64,000 bases of DNA. Source: Flavobacteriales bacterium. GTDB taxonomy: Bacteria; Bacteroidota; Bacteroidia; Flavobacteriales; Weeksellaceae. A model generated the notes under the pieces. That model searched no databases. It was not told the DNA's origin and worked only from the letters and a program-made list of their open reading frames with translations. Made by a program: the position numbers and the translations under genes. Positions 9,502 through 18,617 of the stretch are shown in pieces. The stretch is taken from positions 1 to 64,000 of the forward strand of contig PDSY01000013.1 of assembly GCA_002747105.1 (NCBI GenBank). Reading direction: 5' to 3'. Each line of letters starts with the position of its first letter. Position 1 is the stretch's first letter.

Positions 9502-10827
9502 TTATAATTTTCCTAATGCTTGGTCTAATTTCGTTTTCGCCTGAATTAAACTCAATGCAGAATTATAATATTTTGTTTGTGATTTATAAAGTTGATTTTC
9601 AGCTTGTTGAAGCTCAAAGCTCGTTCCTAAACCTTCCTTGAATTTAATCTGTTGTTTATGATAAATACTGGAAGACAACTGGATAAGTTCCTTGGCATTA
9701 TTAAACGAATTGTATGCATTTTCGTAATCTATTTGGGCAGATTTCAAATCGTTTTGTAATTTCCTTTGGGTATTATCCAAATCCATTTCAGCTTTTTTCA
9801 CTTCCAATTTGGCCTGTTGGGTTTTATAACTTCTCTGTAATCCACTGAAAATAGGAATGTCCAATTGCAATCCCACCACCGAAGTATTGAACCATTTTTG
9901 GTCTTTATCAAAGAAAGAAAATTCGTTGCTATTTCCATTGTAGGAAGTACTTATAAATCCTGTGAGCGATGGTAAAGCCTTCGATTTTTCGAGTTTCAAT
10001 TTCAGTTTTGATAAACGAAGTACATTTTTCTTTAACTTAAAATCAATATGATTTTGAACATCATTTTTTTCGGTGTCCACCAAGACTTCATTTTTTTGAA
10101 TTAAACTCTTCAAAGTAGACGTAAGTGTTAAAGTTTCATTTAATGGATAACCAATCACATATTTTAAGGACATTAATAATTTCTCCTTTGTTCTTTTTAA
10201 GTTTTCAATATTGGTTATCAATGTTTTATAACTATATTCTAATTGCTCTACATTTTGAAACTCCACCAAACCTAATTCATACGTTTTCTTCATATCATTC
10301 AAAGATTTGGCTACCGTTCTGCGGTTCTCTTCCAAAGTTATCAAATTCTCTTCCATTACCAAAACAGCTGTATAAGCCAATAGCACGCCTTGTTTAATTG
10401 ATAATCTGGTTTTTTGTGCTACCAAATCGGATGTTTCCCGATATGCTTTGGAAGATTCTAAACCTACAATATACGAGCCATTAAAAATCAACTGACGGAG
10501 CGAAATACCACCTGTTGCCGTATGTTTTTGACCAAACTGAACAGGTACATAAACTCCTCTTGGACCTCCCATTATCTCGGCAGGTAACAACTGCGTAGGC
10601 AACTCTAAAAAGTAATTGTATTTCCCTTGTGCATTAATTTGCGGTAAGCCAATACCAATGGTTTCATTGACTTTATGCTTGGCAATTTGTTGATTAATCT
10701 TCGCTTTTTGAATCTCTACATTATGGTCTACTGCATATTGCCACGCATCGTCTATCGAAAGACTTTGCTGGGCAAGAGCAATGGTAGAAAGTATTCCAAA
10801 AAACAAAGTGGATACCTTATTTATCAT
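9502..10827 (-). CDS. TolC family outer-membrane efflux protein
   Basis: Outer-membrane channel of the tripartite exporter. Sec signal peptide ending near ALAQQ, then the OEP pattern of two long coiled-coil repeats: SLSIDDAWQYAVDHNVEIQKAK near 22, and the second half with VVGLQLDIPIFSGLQRSYKTQ near 325 followed by a Gln/Lys/Glu-rich helix and a C-terminus typical of the family (SLIQAKTKLDQALGKL). 441 residues. It starts 9 nt after the regulator stop and is 19 nt ahead of the adaptor, consistent with one transcript. Confidence 0.92.
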   Translation of the reverse strand: MINKVSTLFFGILSTIALAQQSLSIDDAWQYAVDHNVEIQKAKINQQIAKHKVNETIGIGLPQINAQGKYNYFLELPTQLLPAEIMGGPRGVYVPVQFGQKHTATGGISLRQLIFNGSYIVGLESSKAYRETSDLVAQKTRLSIKQGVLLAYTAVLVMEENLITLEENRRTVAKSLNDMKKTYELGLVEFQNVEQLEYSYKTLITNIENLKRTKEKLLMSLKYVIGYPLNETLTLTSTLKSLIQKNEVLVDTEKNDVQNHIDFKLKKNVLRLSKLKLKLEKSKALPSLTGFISTSYNGNSNEFSFFDKDQKWFNTSVVGLQLDIPIFSGLQRSYKTQQAKLEVKKAEMDLDNTQRKLQNDLKSAQIDYENAYNSFNNAKELIQLSSSIYHKQQIKFKEGLGTSFELQQAENQLYKSQTKYYNSALSLIQAKTKLDQALGKL

Positions 10828-10836
10828 TTAATTAGT

Positions 10837-11433
10837 TTATTTATAATTTTTTAAAATTTCTTTTCCTTTTTCGGTCGTAATGGCGTGAAGGTAAAACAAC
10901 ATCACCTCATCGCTATAATCCGATTTATTTATTTTATGTGTATCTATAAAAGGGGTACTCTCGTAAGACATTATCAATTGAAAAAATAATTTAGCATACC
11001 ATTTTTCATCAAAATCTGCCCTAAAAAGCCCCTGCTCCCTTCCTGCTTTAACATTTTGGACTAAAATTTCGTTAATACGCTTCGAAACCCCTAATATATG
11101 TTCATTAAAAGTATTCGGATAATATTTAATCAGTTGTCTAATGAAAATAGATTTTTTTTCGTGAGAGGCTTGGGCGATACATTCATCTTTCAACAACAAA
11201 GCTTCAATAGCATTAGATGCTTTTTTCCCCATTGCTTTAATACTGGCAATAATCTGGTAAGATTTATAATCTAAAACTTGTTTTAAAAGCCCTTCTTTAT
11301 TTCCGTATTGTTCATAAAGCGTTTTTTTAGACATGGCAAAAGCCTTGGCAATATCATCCATTGTCAATGCTTTTGCTCCATTTTCAATAAATAATTCCAG
11401 TGTTTTCTCTAAAAACTCGTTTTTTTCTTCCAT
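10837..11433 (-). CDS. TetR/AcrR family transcriptional regulator
   Basis: Probable repressor of the efflux operon that it heads. 198 residues. The N-terminal helix-turn-helix is clear: LELFIENGAKALTMDDIAKA then FAMSKKTLYEQYGNKEGLL, with the TetR signature T-x-x-x-I-A and the recognition helix ending LYxxYxxKExL. The C-terminal domain (about 60-198) is the ligand-binding and dimerisation part and has no recognisable ligand signature. Being the first gene of the operon, and 9 nt ahead of tolC, it is likely autoregulated. The promoter lies just upstream. Confidence 0.9.
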   Translation of the reverse strand: MEEKNEFLEKTLELFIENGAKALTMDDIAKAFAMSKKTLYEQYGNKEGLLKQVLDYKSYQIIASIKAMGKKASNAIEALLLKDECIAQASHEKKSIFIRQLIKYYPNTFNEHILGVSKRINEILVQNVKAGREQGLFRADFDEKWYAKLFFQLIMSYESTPFIDTHKINKSDYSDEVMLFYLHAITTEKGKEILKNYK

Positions 11434-11453
11434 AAATATGAGACAAATTTACA

Positions 11454-11482
11454 GAAAAAACTTTGAAACAAAAAAAGTTTTT
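11454..11482 (-). promoter_or_regulatory. Promoter of the efflux operon
   Basis: On the minus strand TTTG, 17 nt, TAAATTTG, close to the Bacteroidota consensus. It lies 20 nt upstream of the tetR start. Spacing is 2 nt shorter than the usual 19. Confidence 0.5.
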
Positions 11483-11638
11483 GCGTTTTTAATTAAAAAT
11501 AATCGTAAAAAAAATTCACTTTTTTTTGCATCGTTTTAAAAATAAAATAATACGAGTTAAAACTCTTGATATTCCTTATTTTTAGTCTATTTTACCTGAA
11601 AAAAATCTCATATTCGCCTAATCTTTATCTTTTTTTCG

Positions 11639-11646
11639 TATTTTTG
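11639..11646 (+). promoter_or_regulatory. -7 promoter element before the HAD gene
   Basis: TATTTTTG matches TAnnTTTG, 28 nt before the ATG at 11675. No clear -33 element. Confidence 0.35.
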
Positions 11647-11674
11647 TACACTTTTTCATATAAATATATTAAAA

Positions 11675-12103
11675 ATGAGAACTAATAAAAAATTAGCCAT
11701 TGATTTTGATGGTACTATTGTACACGATGCCTATCCAGGTGTAGGAAAAGCAAGAACTTTTGCCTTTGAAACTTTAAAAAAATTACAAAGCGAAGGTTAT
11801 CGATTAATCCTATGGACTTACAGAAGTGGAAAATATTTAGACGATGCAGTAGAATTTTGTAAAAAAAATGGTTTAGAATTTTATGCCGTTAATTCGAGTT
11901 TTGAAGGGGAAGTATTTGATGGAGATACCCAATCTCGAAAAATAGATGCAGATTTATTCATCGATGATAGAAATTTAGGTGGATTTCCAGGTTGGGGAGA
12001 AGTCTATAATATTATCACAGAAAAAATTGAATTTAGAATAGAAGGGAAAGAAATCCTGCCTTATTCCAAAATAAAGAAAAAGAAAAAAGGACTTTTTTGG
12101 TAA
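11675..12103 (+). CDS. HAD-like hydrolase (BT0820 type)
   Basis: Small protein of the haloacid dehalogenase fold, 142 residues. Motif I is LAIDFDGTIV near residue 10, a motif II-like segment is LILWTYRSGKYLDDAV near 48, and motif IV is DADLFIDDRNLGG near 88. There is no cap domain and no clear motif III lysine beyond the basic stretch QSRKID. Similar short HAD proteins occur across Bacteroidota as hypothetical phosphatases. Substrate unknown. The gene stands alone, 112 nt before map, and ends in a Lys-rich tail. Confidence 0.75.
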   Translation: MRTNKKLAIDFDGTIVHDAYPGVGKARTFAFETLKKLQSEGYRLILWTYRSGKYLDDAVEFCKKNGLEFYAVNSSFEGEVFDGDTQSRKIDADLFIDDRNLGGFPGWGEVYNIITEKIEFRIEGKEILPYSKIKKKKKGLFW

Positions 12104-12215
12104 AAAAATAATATACCAATGTAGCATTTCATCAACTCATTAATAGTAAAGCGTTGATTTTCAACATCTACAATTGAATTCTTAAATGACTACATTAAAT
12201 TGTTAGACTAACAAA

Positions 12216-13025
12216 ATGATAAAACTCAAGACAATAGAAGAACTTCGCTTAATGAAACAATCGGCGAGGTTGGTTTCCAAGACTTTGGGAATGCTTGCGA
12301 AAGAAATAAAACCAGGGGTAACGACTAATTATTTAGACAAATTAGGTGGAGAGTTTATCCGTGATCACGGAGCGGAACCTGCATTTTTAGGAATGTATGG
12401 CTTCCCCAAAAACCTCTGCATTTCTCCTAACGAGCAAGTTGTACATGGTATTCCAAATGATATTCCGTTGGAAGATGGAGATATTTTATCTGTAGATTGT
12501 GGAACTTATATGAACGGATTCTATGGCGACCATGCCTACACTTTTGAAGTAGGAGAAGTAAAACCTGAGGTTAAAAAATTATTGAAAATCACCAAAGAAT
12601 CACTCTATAAAGGAATCGAGCAATGTATCCGAGGAAAACGAGTGGGTGATATTGCGTATGCTATTCAGAAATATTGCGAAGACGAAGGCTATGGCGTTGT
12701 AAGGGAGCTCGTAGGACATGGTTTAGGAAGAAAAATGCACGAAGATCCACAGGTGCCAAATTTTGGAAAAAGAGGAAGTGGAAAAAAATTAAAAGACGGT
12801 ATTGCCTTGGCGATAGAACCGATGATTAATATGGGAACGGAAAAAGTGAAATTCCATAAAGATGGTTGGACAGTAACCACTCTGGACAACCTACCTTCTG
12901 CTCATTTTGAACACGATGTTTGTATCGTTAAAGGAAAACCTGTTTTACTTTCTACTTTCCAATATATTTATGATGCTTTAGGAATAGAAAGCGATGAAGA
13001 AAAACCTTTCCAAATAGATTTTTAA
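12216..13025 (+). CDS. map: Type I methionine aminopeptidase
   Basis: Cytosolic metalloenzyme that removes the initiator Met from nascent proteins. The 269-residue sequence has the pita-bread fold with all five metal ligands: Asp in ILSVDCGT and Asp in GFYGDHAYTF, His in LVGHGLGRKMHEDP, Glu in LAIEPMINMG and Glu in SAHFEHDVCI. The substrate His is in NEQVVHGIPND. A C-terminal extension of about 20 residues follows the usual end. The stop codon is immediately followed by the ATG of the methyltransferase gene, so the two are probably translationally coupled. Confidence 0.95.
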   Translation: MIKLKTIEELRLMKQSARLVSKTLGMLAKEIKPGVTTNYLDKLGGEFIRDHGAEPAFLGMYGFPKNLCISPNEQVVHGIPNDIPLEDGDILSVDCGTYMNGFYGDHAYTFEVGEVKPEVKKLLKITKESLYKGIEQCIRGKRVGDIAYAIQKYCEDEGYGVVRELVGHGLGRKMHEDPQVPNFGKRGSGKKLKDGIALAIEPMINMGTEKVKFHKDGWTVTTLDNLPSAHFEHDVCIVKGKPVLLSTFQYIYDALGIESDEEKPFQIDF

Positions 13026-13793
13026 ATGAAAAAAATCGCTCAATTTCTTTTAAATAAATTACCAAGACCAATGCTCATTCAGTTGAGCATTTTTCTTCGA
13101 CCTTTGATTTATTTATTTTTTAAAGGAAATCGATTTTTAGACCCTATTGATGGAAAAAAATATCGTTCATTTTTGCCTTATGGCTATGGGAAACAAAGAA
13201 AAAACGCCCTTTCTCCAGGTACTTTATCCTTGGAAAGGCATCGCCAAATGTGGTTGTATTTGCAAAGGGAAACCGATTTTTTTAAAACACAACTAAAAGT
13301 CTTACACATCGCTCCCGAGCAGTCTTTTATCAATCGGTTTCGAAAGATGAAAAATTTGGATTATATCACTGCCGATTTATACTCTCCTATTGTAGATGTA
13401 AAAGCCGATATTTTAGATTTACCTTTTGAAAACGAAAGCTTTGATGTTGTTTTTTGCAATCATGTTTTAGAACATATTGAGGACGACAAAAAAGCGATGA
13501 GCGAATTATTCCGAGTGATGAAAAAAGGAGGTTGGGGAATTTTTCAAGTGCCAATAAAAAGTAGTCTATCAACCACTTATGAAGATTTTTCCATTACCGA
13601 CCCCAAAGAAAGACAAAAGCATTTTGGGCAATATGACCATGTTCGTTGGTACGGAATGGATTATTCCCAACGATTAGAAAGCGTAGGTTTTTCGGTGGAA
13701 ATGAATTTTTATTCGCAAGAATTCAGCGATGAAGAAATCCAAAAATACGCCTTAATGAAAAATGAAATTTTACCCATCGTAAGGAAACTTTGA
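13026..13793 (+). CDS. Class I SAM-dependent methyltransferase
   Basis: Methyltransferase of the type 11 group, 255 residues. SAM-binding segments: motif I region KVLHIAPEQSFINRFRKM near 97 (an atypical glycine-poor version), acidic loop YITADLYSP near 120, motif with VKADILDLPFENESFDVVFC near 130-150 and NHVLEHIEDDKKAM, then VMKKGGWGIFQVP. An N-terminal part of about 90 residues, basic and partly hydrophobic, precedes the fold. Substrate not evident. The ATG directly abuts the map stop codon, which suggests coupling but does not establish a shared pathway. Confidence 0.8.
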   Translation: MKKIAQFLLNKLPRPMLIQLSIFLRPLIYLFFKGNRFLDPIDGKKYRSFLPYGYGKQRKNALSPGTLSLERHRQMWLYLQRETDFFKTQLKVLHIAPEQSFINRFRKMKNLDYITADLYSPIVDVKADILDLPFENESFDVVFCNHVLEHIEDDKKAMSELFRVMKKGGWGIFQVPIKSSLSTTYEDFSITDPKERQKHFGQYDHVRWYGMDYSQRLESVGFSVEMNFYSQEFSDEEIQKYALMKNEILPIVRKL

Positions 13794-13802
13794 TAATGTC
13801 AA

Positions 13803-13842
13803 AATGTAGCAATGTAACAATGTAACAATGTAACAATATAGC
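13803..13842. repeat. Degenerate 8-nt tandem repeat tract
   Basis: Five 8-nt units: AATGTAGC, AATGTAAC, AATGTAAC, AATGTAAC, AATATAGC, followed by a TCAATCA-rich stretch to about 13890. It occupies most of the gap between the methyltransferase stop and the next small gene. Confidence 0.8.
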
Positions 13843-13897
13843 AATAATTTCAATCAATCATCAAATCATCAATCAACAAATCAATTATACCTCAAAA

Positions 13898-14146
13898 ATG
13901 AAAACAATACAGATTAAAGCCAAAGAATTTTTCGAATTATTAAAATTAAAAGACACTTCTATGTGGGACATTTTCGCCCAAATATTAGATGAAAACGAAG
14001 AAAAAGAACTTATTTTTTTAGATGAAAATGAGAAAATTTTGTTCAATTATATTTTACCCAAAAACCTCGAAAAACTAAAAGCTGACCAAAAAACTTTCGC
14101 CAAAGAATATGCCGAAAAAATAGCGGAAATGAATCAAAGAAAGTAA
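13898..14146 (+). CDS. Small hypothetical protein
   Basis: 82 residues, not recognised. It is charged and helical, with acidic middle (DENEEKELIFLDENEKI) and a Lys-rich C-terminal helix; no signal peptide, membrane segment or cysteine. It sits between a methyltransferase and a serine esterase gene, 19 nt before the latter, so the pair may be cotranscribed. Codon use is like the neighbours. Existence of the gene is supported by its length, clean start and position; function unknown. Confidence 0.55.
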   Translation: MKTIQIKAKEFFELLKLKDTSMWDIFAQILDENEEKELIFLDENEKILFNYILPKNLEKLKADQKTFAKEYAEKIAEMNQRK

Positions 14147-14165
14147 AATTCTATATCTTTGTGAA

Positions 14166-14804
14166 ATGAATTTAAAGTATATTGTTAGAGAACCCGAAAA
14201 TATTACGCCTGAAACCACGATTTTATTTATGCTTCACGGTTATGGGAGTGATGAAAAAGATTTATTCGCCTTTACTGAAACTTTACCCAAAGATTGGATA
14301 ATTGTCAGTTTTAGAGCACCTAGAGACACCCCATTTGGTGGTTTTTCTTGGTATGATATTCAGTTGGACAACCCAGAAAATAGAATTGATATTCCCCAAG
14401 CAGTTGAATCTTTAAATGCCATTATTGAGCATATTTTATTCATTTCTAATCGATATGGATTGGTCAATAACGAAACTCACCTTTGTGGTTTTAGTCAGGG
14501 TGGAATTCTAAGTTATGCTTTATCTCTAAAAGCCCCAGAATTATTCAATAAAGTGGCTTGTATGAGTTGCTATCCTGAAGAAAAACTGTTGAGAGATATT
14601 GTAAAAGACAAGAAAAAATTAGAACATCTACGCTTTTTCATTTCGCACGGTAACGAAGATGCCATTATTCCGTTGGAATGGGGACGAAAAGGTGCCGATT
14701 TCCTATACGAATTAAGTTGTTTTTTCACTTTTAGAGAATATATGAATGGACACGGCGTGAATCAAAAAAATTATATGGATTTAATGGATTTTTTTAATAA
14801 ATAA
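14166..14804 (+). CDS. Alpha/beta hydrolase, carboxylesterase/phospholipase family
   Basis: Cytosolic serine esterase of the YpfH/dienelactone-like group, 212 residues. Oxyanion segment ILFMLHGYGSDEKDL near 20, nucleophile elbow LCGFSQGGILSYAL near 102 (G-x-S-x-G), the acid in ISHGNEDAIIP near 165, and His in YMNGHGVNQ near 200. No signal peptide. Natural substrate unknown; family members act on short acyl esters or lysophospholipids. Followed by a terminator shared with purE. Confidence 0.85.
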   Translation: MNLKYIVREPENITPETTILFMLHGYGSDEKDLFAFTETLPKDWIIVSFRAPRDTPFGGFSWYDIQLDNPENRIDIPQAVESLNAIIEHILFISNRYGLVNNETHLCGFSQGGILSYALSLKAPELFNKVACMSCYPEEKLLRDIVKDKKKLEHLRFFISHGNEDAIIPLEWGRKGADFLYELSCFFTFREYMNGHGVNQKNYMDLMDFFNK

Positions 14805-14821
14805 GGGAATACATCTCACAA

Positions 14822-14860
14822 AAAAAGGATTGAGTTTTAAAAGAACTCAATCCTTTTTTT
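14822..14860. terminator. Bidirectional terminator between esterase and purE
   Basis: Stem AAAAAGGATTGAGTT / AACTCAATCCTTTTT with a short A-rich loop; A- and T-tracts on both sides; lies between convergent genes. Confidence 0.9.
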
Positions 14861-14881
14861 TATATTGATAACTAAAAATTA

Positions 14882-15382
14882 TTAATCATATTGATTAGGA
14901 TGTTCGGCTTTGATTTCATCTACCGTTCCGAGCACTTTATTTTTTAATGTATCTTGGTATTCTTGCAACTTTTTCGCTACTTCCTCATCTGCAGAACCAA
15001 TAATTTTCGTGGCTAAAATCCCCGCATTGGTGGCTCCATTCAAGGCTACTGTTGCAACAGGAATCCCTGATGGCATTTGTAAAATAGACAACACAGAATC
15101 CCAACCATCAATAGAATTACTCGATAAAATAGGAACACCTATCACGGGCAATGTGGTACAACTCGCCACCATCCCTGGTAAATGTGCTGCTCCTCCTGCT
15201 CCTGCAATAATCACTTTCAGCCCTCTTTCCTTGGCTCTTTTTGCATAATCAAACATACGCTCTGGAGTTCTATGTGCCGAAACGACTGTCAATTCATAAG
15301 GGATATTGAGCGATTTTAAAAAATCAACCGCCTGTTGCATTACAGGTAAATCGCTTTTACTTCCCATTATTATTCCTACCAT
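14882..15382 (-). CDS. purE: N5-carboxyaminoimidazole ribonucleotide mutase PurE
   Basis: Purine biosynthesis: converts N5-CAIR to CAIR. 166 residues, class I PurE. Active-site segments [18 protein letters not shown] at the N-terminus, [15 protein letters not shown] near 38 (catalytic His and the SAHR motif), [17 protein letters not shown] near 65, and [20 protein letters not shown] near 105. It starts 19 nt after purK, so the two consecutive enzymes come from one minus-strand transcript. Confidence 0.96.
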   Translation of the reverse strand: MVGIIMGSKSDLPVMQQAVDFLKSLNIPYELTVVSAHRTPERMFDYAKRAKERGLKVIIAGAGGAAHLPGMVASCTTLPVIGVPILSSNSIDGWDSVLSILQMPSGIPVATVALNGATNAGILATKIIGSADEEVAKKLQEYQDTLKNKVLGTVDEIKAEHPNQYD

Positions 15383-15401
15383 AATTCTGTATTTTTGTGT
15401 T

Positions 15402-16511
15402 TTAATTTGTTTTTACTTTCACTAATGATTTAATGTGAACCAATTGTTTCATCAGCTCTTCCCTATCTTCGGCTAAAACATTGATATGTCCCATTTTTCG
15501 ACCCGGTTTTGTTATTGTTTTCCCGTACAAATGAACGAAAGTATTGGGCAATTTTAGGACTTCCTCTAATCCATCATAAACCACTTCTCCAGTATAGCCC
15601 TCTGCTCCTACCAAATTAAGCATTCCCGAAAAGCCTTTTTCATTGGTATTGGCTAAGGGTAAGTTTTTTAGCACTCGATAAAATTGTTCAAATTGAGAAT
15701 TGAAATTCCCTTCCTGTGTCTGATGCCCACTATTGTGTAACCTTGGTGCCGTTTCGTTGACCCAAACTTTTCCTTCTTTATCTAAAAATAATTCGATAGC
15801 GAAAAGCCCAACCGAATCAATGGCTTTTACAAATTGGTCTACAATAGCATCTATCTGATTCTGAACGGACTGCGAAATATTACTTGGGCAAATATTAAAA
15901 TCTAATAAATTGAGTTGAGGGTCAGCAACCATTTCGGTTACAGGAAATTGTTTCACTTCGCCGTTTTCATTTTTGGCGACAATCACGGACAATTCCTTTT
16001 CAATATCCACTAAGTCTTCAATTACGGATGGCTCGTCCCAAATGTTTTGAGCGTCTTCTTCATTTTTAATCACCTGAACGCCCTTTCCATCATAACCTCC
16101 TGTATTTAATTTCTGAACAAAAGGATAAGGGAAATTGATTTCTGATTTATTTTGAACCTTTTGGAATTTCGGACTTGGAATATCATGTTGCAGATAAAAT
16201 TCTTTTTGCAAGATTTTCTGCTGAATCACTTCAATAATGTGAGGACTAGGAATAACTTTAACACCTTGTTTTTCAAGTTCATAAAGTGCCTTCACATCAA
16301 TATGTTCTATTTCGATAGACACCACATCTTTGCCTTTCCCAAAATCTAACACCGACTGATAATCATTAAAATCACCTTTGGTAAAATGAGCGATATTCGC
16401 ACACGAACATTCTTCGTTGGGGTCTAAGACAAAGAAGTCATCATCGTACTTCAGAGCCTCCTGAATGAGCATTCTCCCTAATTGTCCTCCTCCTAAAATT
16501 CCTATTTTCAT
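15402..16511 (-). CDS. purK: N5-carboxyaminoimidazole ribonucleotide synthase PurK
   Basis: ATP-grasp enzyme that carboxylates AIR with bicarbonate to N5-CAIR, the substrate of the adjacent PurE. The start at 16511 begins [19 protein letters not shown], the normal N-terminus; a further 17 in-frame codons upstream do not match the family. Motifs: [17 protein letters not shown] near 150, [17 protein letters not shown] near 180, [16 protein letters not shown] near 270. 369 residues. First gene of the purKE pair. Confidence 0.95.
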   Translation of the reverse strand: MKIGILGGGQLGRMLIQEALKYDDDFFVLDPNEECSCANIAHFTKGDFNDYQSVLDFGKGKDVVSIEIEHIDVKALYELEKQGVKVIPSPHIIEVIQQKILQKEFYLQHDIPSPKFQKVQNKSEINFPYPFVQKLNTGGYDGKGVQVIKNEEDAQNIWDEPSVIEDLVDIEKELSVIVAKNENGEVKQFPVTEMVADPQLNLLDFNICPSNISQSVQNQIDAIVDQFVKAIDSVGLFAIELFLDKEGKVWVNETAPRLHNSGHQTQEGNFNSQFEQFYRVLKNLPLANTNEKGFSGMLNLVGAEGYTGEVVYDGLEEVLKLPNTFVHLYGKTITKPGRKMGHINVLAEDREELMKQLVHIKSLVKVKTN

Positions 16512-16611
16512 TGATTTGCTTTTAGGTTTTATTAATATAAATTTCAGACCACGAAAATACAAATTATTTTAGGCTTAGTCAATTTTTAGTAATATTTATT
16601 TTAGATAAGGA

Positions 16612-17031
16612 TTAGTGTGGTAATTTTTCTCTTAAAAAACCATACACCCAAGTTCCCAAAACAGCACTGAAAAGCGTTACAGCAATTACAAAAACACCTG
16701 TTCCTATCTGAGCGAACAAAGGTCCTGGACAAGCTCCTGTCATTGCCCAACCGAAACCAAAAATTAATCCTCCGAAAATTTGTCCTTTATTGAATTTTTT
16801 AGGCTGAATGTGGATGGGTTCGCCATTAATACTTTTAATATTAAATTTCTTAATCAACCATACAGAAATAATCCCTACCAAAACGGCACTACCAATCACG
16901 CCATACATGTGGAAAGATTGAAATCTGAACATTTCCTGAATTCTGAACCAACTGATAATTTCTGCTTTGACCAAAATAGTCCCAAACAAAATTCCTAATA
17001 ACAAATATTTTATATAACTGAATATTTTCAT
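16612..17031 (-). CDS. YeeE/YedE family transporter subunit (second half)
   Basis: Membrane protein of about 139 residues with four predicted helices, of the YeeE/YedE sulfur-transport family. The start at 17031 (MKIFSYIKYLLLGILFG) is preferred to one 14 codons upstream because it begins directly before the first helix. The family signature is GLIFGFGWAMTGACPGPLF near 98, with a Cys that in YeeE relays thiosulfate. It follows the partner gene by 31 nt; the two half-size proteins together would equal one full YeeE. Likely substrate is thiosulfate or a related sulfur species. Confidence 0.85.
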   Translation of the reverse strand: MKIFSYIKYLLLGILFGTILVKAEIISWFRIQEMFRFQSFHMYGVIGSAVLVGIISVWLIKKFNIKSINGEPIHIQPKKFNKGQIFGGLIFGFGWAMTGACPGPLFAQIGTGVFVIAVTLFSAVLGTWVYGFLREKLPH

Positions 17032-17062
17032 TTTCTTTCTTAATTTAAAGGTAAATAATAAA

Positions 17063-17626
17063 TTACATAGCAAGGATAATAGGCAAGATGAAATTCGCCA
17101 TTATAAAACCACCTATCATAAAACAAATGGTAGCGACCAAAGAAGGGAATTGAAGATTCGACAACCCCATAATAGCATGTCCACTCGTACAACCACCCGC
17201 ATATCGAGTTCCAAAACCGACCAAAAAGCCACCCACCACCATCAATATAAATCCTCTCGGTGTCAATAGGCTACCCAAGTTCATTAAATCATTAGGAACC
17301 AATCGGCTAAAATCGTTGATTCCGTATTGACTTAGTTCGTTTACTAAATCTGGATGAAGTTCGATAGGCTGAGGATTAGACAAAAAATTTGTGGCAAGAA
17401 ATCCACCCAAGAAGATTCCTAAAACGAAAAATAAATTCCACACTTCTTTTTTCCACTCATAATTAAAAAACGGGATTTTCGCAGGAGCACATATCGCACA
17501 AAAATGCCTTAACGAAGAACTAATTCCAAAAGATTTATTTCCTAAAATTAAAAGTAAAGGAACGGTAAGCCCAACTAAAGGTCCCGCTACATACCAAGCC
17601 CAAGGTTGTTTTATCAACTCTAACAT
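17063..17626 (-). CDS. YeeE/YedE family transporter subunit (first half)
   Basis: Partner of the following gene: 187 residues, about five membrane helices, with the family motif VGFGTRYAGGCTSGHAIMGL near 140 carrying the conserved Cys. A cytoplasmic or periplasmic segment near 35-55 holds the CAICAP Cys pair, which could also take part in sulfur relay or metal binding. Bacteroidota commonly encode this transporter as two half proteins. No rhodanese or sulfur enzyme lies next to it, so the imported species is not settled. Confidence 0.85.
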   Translation of the reverse strand: MLELIKQPWAWYVAGPLVGLTVPLLLILGNKSFGISSSLRHFCAICAPAKIPFFNYEWKKEVWNLFFVLGIFLGGFLATNFLSNPQPIELHPDLVNELSQYGINDFSRLVPNDLMNLGSLLTPRGFILMVVGGFLVGFGTRYAGGCTSGHAIMGLSNLQFPSLVATICFMIGGFIMANFILPIILAM

Positions 17627-17700
17627 TTTCTATTATTTTTTCAAGGTGCGAATTTAGTTTTTTTTCCATTAAAAAACGAGAGAACTCGCTTAAAATAATA

Positions 17701-18144
17701 TTAATATTTTTCGGTTAAGTAAAGGTAGGCTTTTAGGTATTTATTGAGTCTTTTCAAATCTTTTTCTGTCAAAAGTCGATTGGCTCTTTTAATGTCCATA
17801 TTGTCTTTTAAATCATTGATTTTCACAGCAACTGCCAAAGGAGATTGTTCTATTCTTTTGATGAAATCGTCATAAGTTTCGTTAGGGTCTAATTTACTTA
17901 AACAACTGATTGCAAACAAAATATATTCAGGGAAGCCTTGCCCTCTTAGATAATCTAAATCATATTTCGGACAATCTTCCACTACATCGTGAAGTATGCC
18001 TACGATTTTTTCATCAATCGTTTTACCATCGTTCATCACCCGCATCACATGACCGATATAGGGTGCATTATACTTATCTGTTTGTCCTTTGTGAGCCTTA
18101 TCTGCAATCTTAATTGCCTTGTGTAGTAATTGATTTTTTGTCAT
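17701..18144 (-). CDS. HD-domain phosphohydrolase
   Basis: 147 residues, all one HD domain like the N-terminal hydrolase half of RelA/SpoT and of MESH1. Metal ligands: His in IADKAHKGQ near 16, His in APYIGHVMRV near 33, HD in VGILHDVVEDC near 52, and a distal Asp in AVKINDLKDNM near 112. The D-K-x-x-N-x-P-Y-I-x-H pattern resembles ppGpp hydrolases, but without a synthetase or TGS domain; a nucleotide pyrophosphate or other phosphoester substrate is possible. Single gene between yegP and the sulfur transporter pair. Confidence 0.75.
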   Translation of the reverse strand: MTKNQLLHKAIKIADKAHKGQTDKYNAPYIGHVMRVMNDGKTIDEKIVGILHDVVEDCPKYDLDYLRGQGFPEYILFAISCLSKLDPNETYDDFIKRIEQSPLAVAVKINDLKDNMDIKRANRLLTEKDLKRLNKYLKAYLYLTEKY

Positions 18145-18157
18145 TTTTAAGCTTATA

Positions 18158-18188
18158 AAAAAGTTCTCCTTTTTCGAGAAGAACTTTA
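18158..18188 (-). terminator. Terminator downstream of yegP
   Basis: Stem AAGTTCT / AGAACTT with an interrupted upper part; on the minus strand it is followed by a T-rich run. It separates yegP from the HD gene. Confidence 0.5.
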
Positions 18189-18213
18189 ATGGTATATCAT
18201 TTTTTTTGTGAAT

Positions 18214-18546
18214 TTAAGCTAGGTCTTCCTCAACTGAGGCATTGGGAGCATTTTTAGAAACAGATCTTATTCCATTTTCCATCCCTGATTCTGCTTCGTA
18301 CATTTGGCTTTTCCCTACTATTTGACCATTCGCAGACTTCAAATTAAAGTAAAACTTACCGTTAGAAGCCGTTAATCTTTCAAATTTTGAAGGATCAGAA
18401 GAGTTTTTCTTTACGGACTCTATTCCGTTATCACAAGCCGATCTAGATTTATAACCTTGACTTGCTAAAATCACTTGACCATTTCCAGCTTTCAAGCTAA
18501 ACTGATAGTCTCCATTTTTTCTTGTTGAAATTACAAATTTTCCCAT
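18214..18546 (-). CDS. YegP family DUF1508 protein
   Basis: 110 residues made of two copies of the DUF1508 module: residues about 9-56 (NGDYQFSLKAGNGQVILASQ, then SACDNGIESVKKN) and 62-108 (NGKFYFNLKSANGQIVGKSQ, then GMENGIRSVSKN). Small cytosolic protein with no known reaction; E. coli YegP is the reference. No signal or membrane part. Ends with a short acidic tail. Monocistronic by its flanking terminator and the 71-nt gap to mltG. Confidence 0.9.
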   Translation of the reverse strand: MGKFVISTRKNGDYQFSLKAGNGQVILASQGYKSRSACDNGIESVKKNSSDPSKFERLTASNGKFYFNLKSANGQIVGKSQMYEAESGMENGIRSVSKNAPNASVEEDLA

Positions 18547-18617
18547 ATTCGTTTATATTTTTAATTCGGTTCGATAAAGTTATTAAAAATAAAACACATT
18601 ACCAAAATTATACAATA

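Noticed and set aside
13803-13842. CRISPR-like array
   Set aside because: Units are only 8 nt, with no spacers and no cas genes nearby; it is a tandem repeat.
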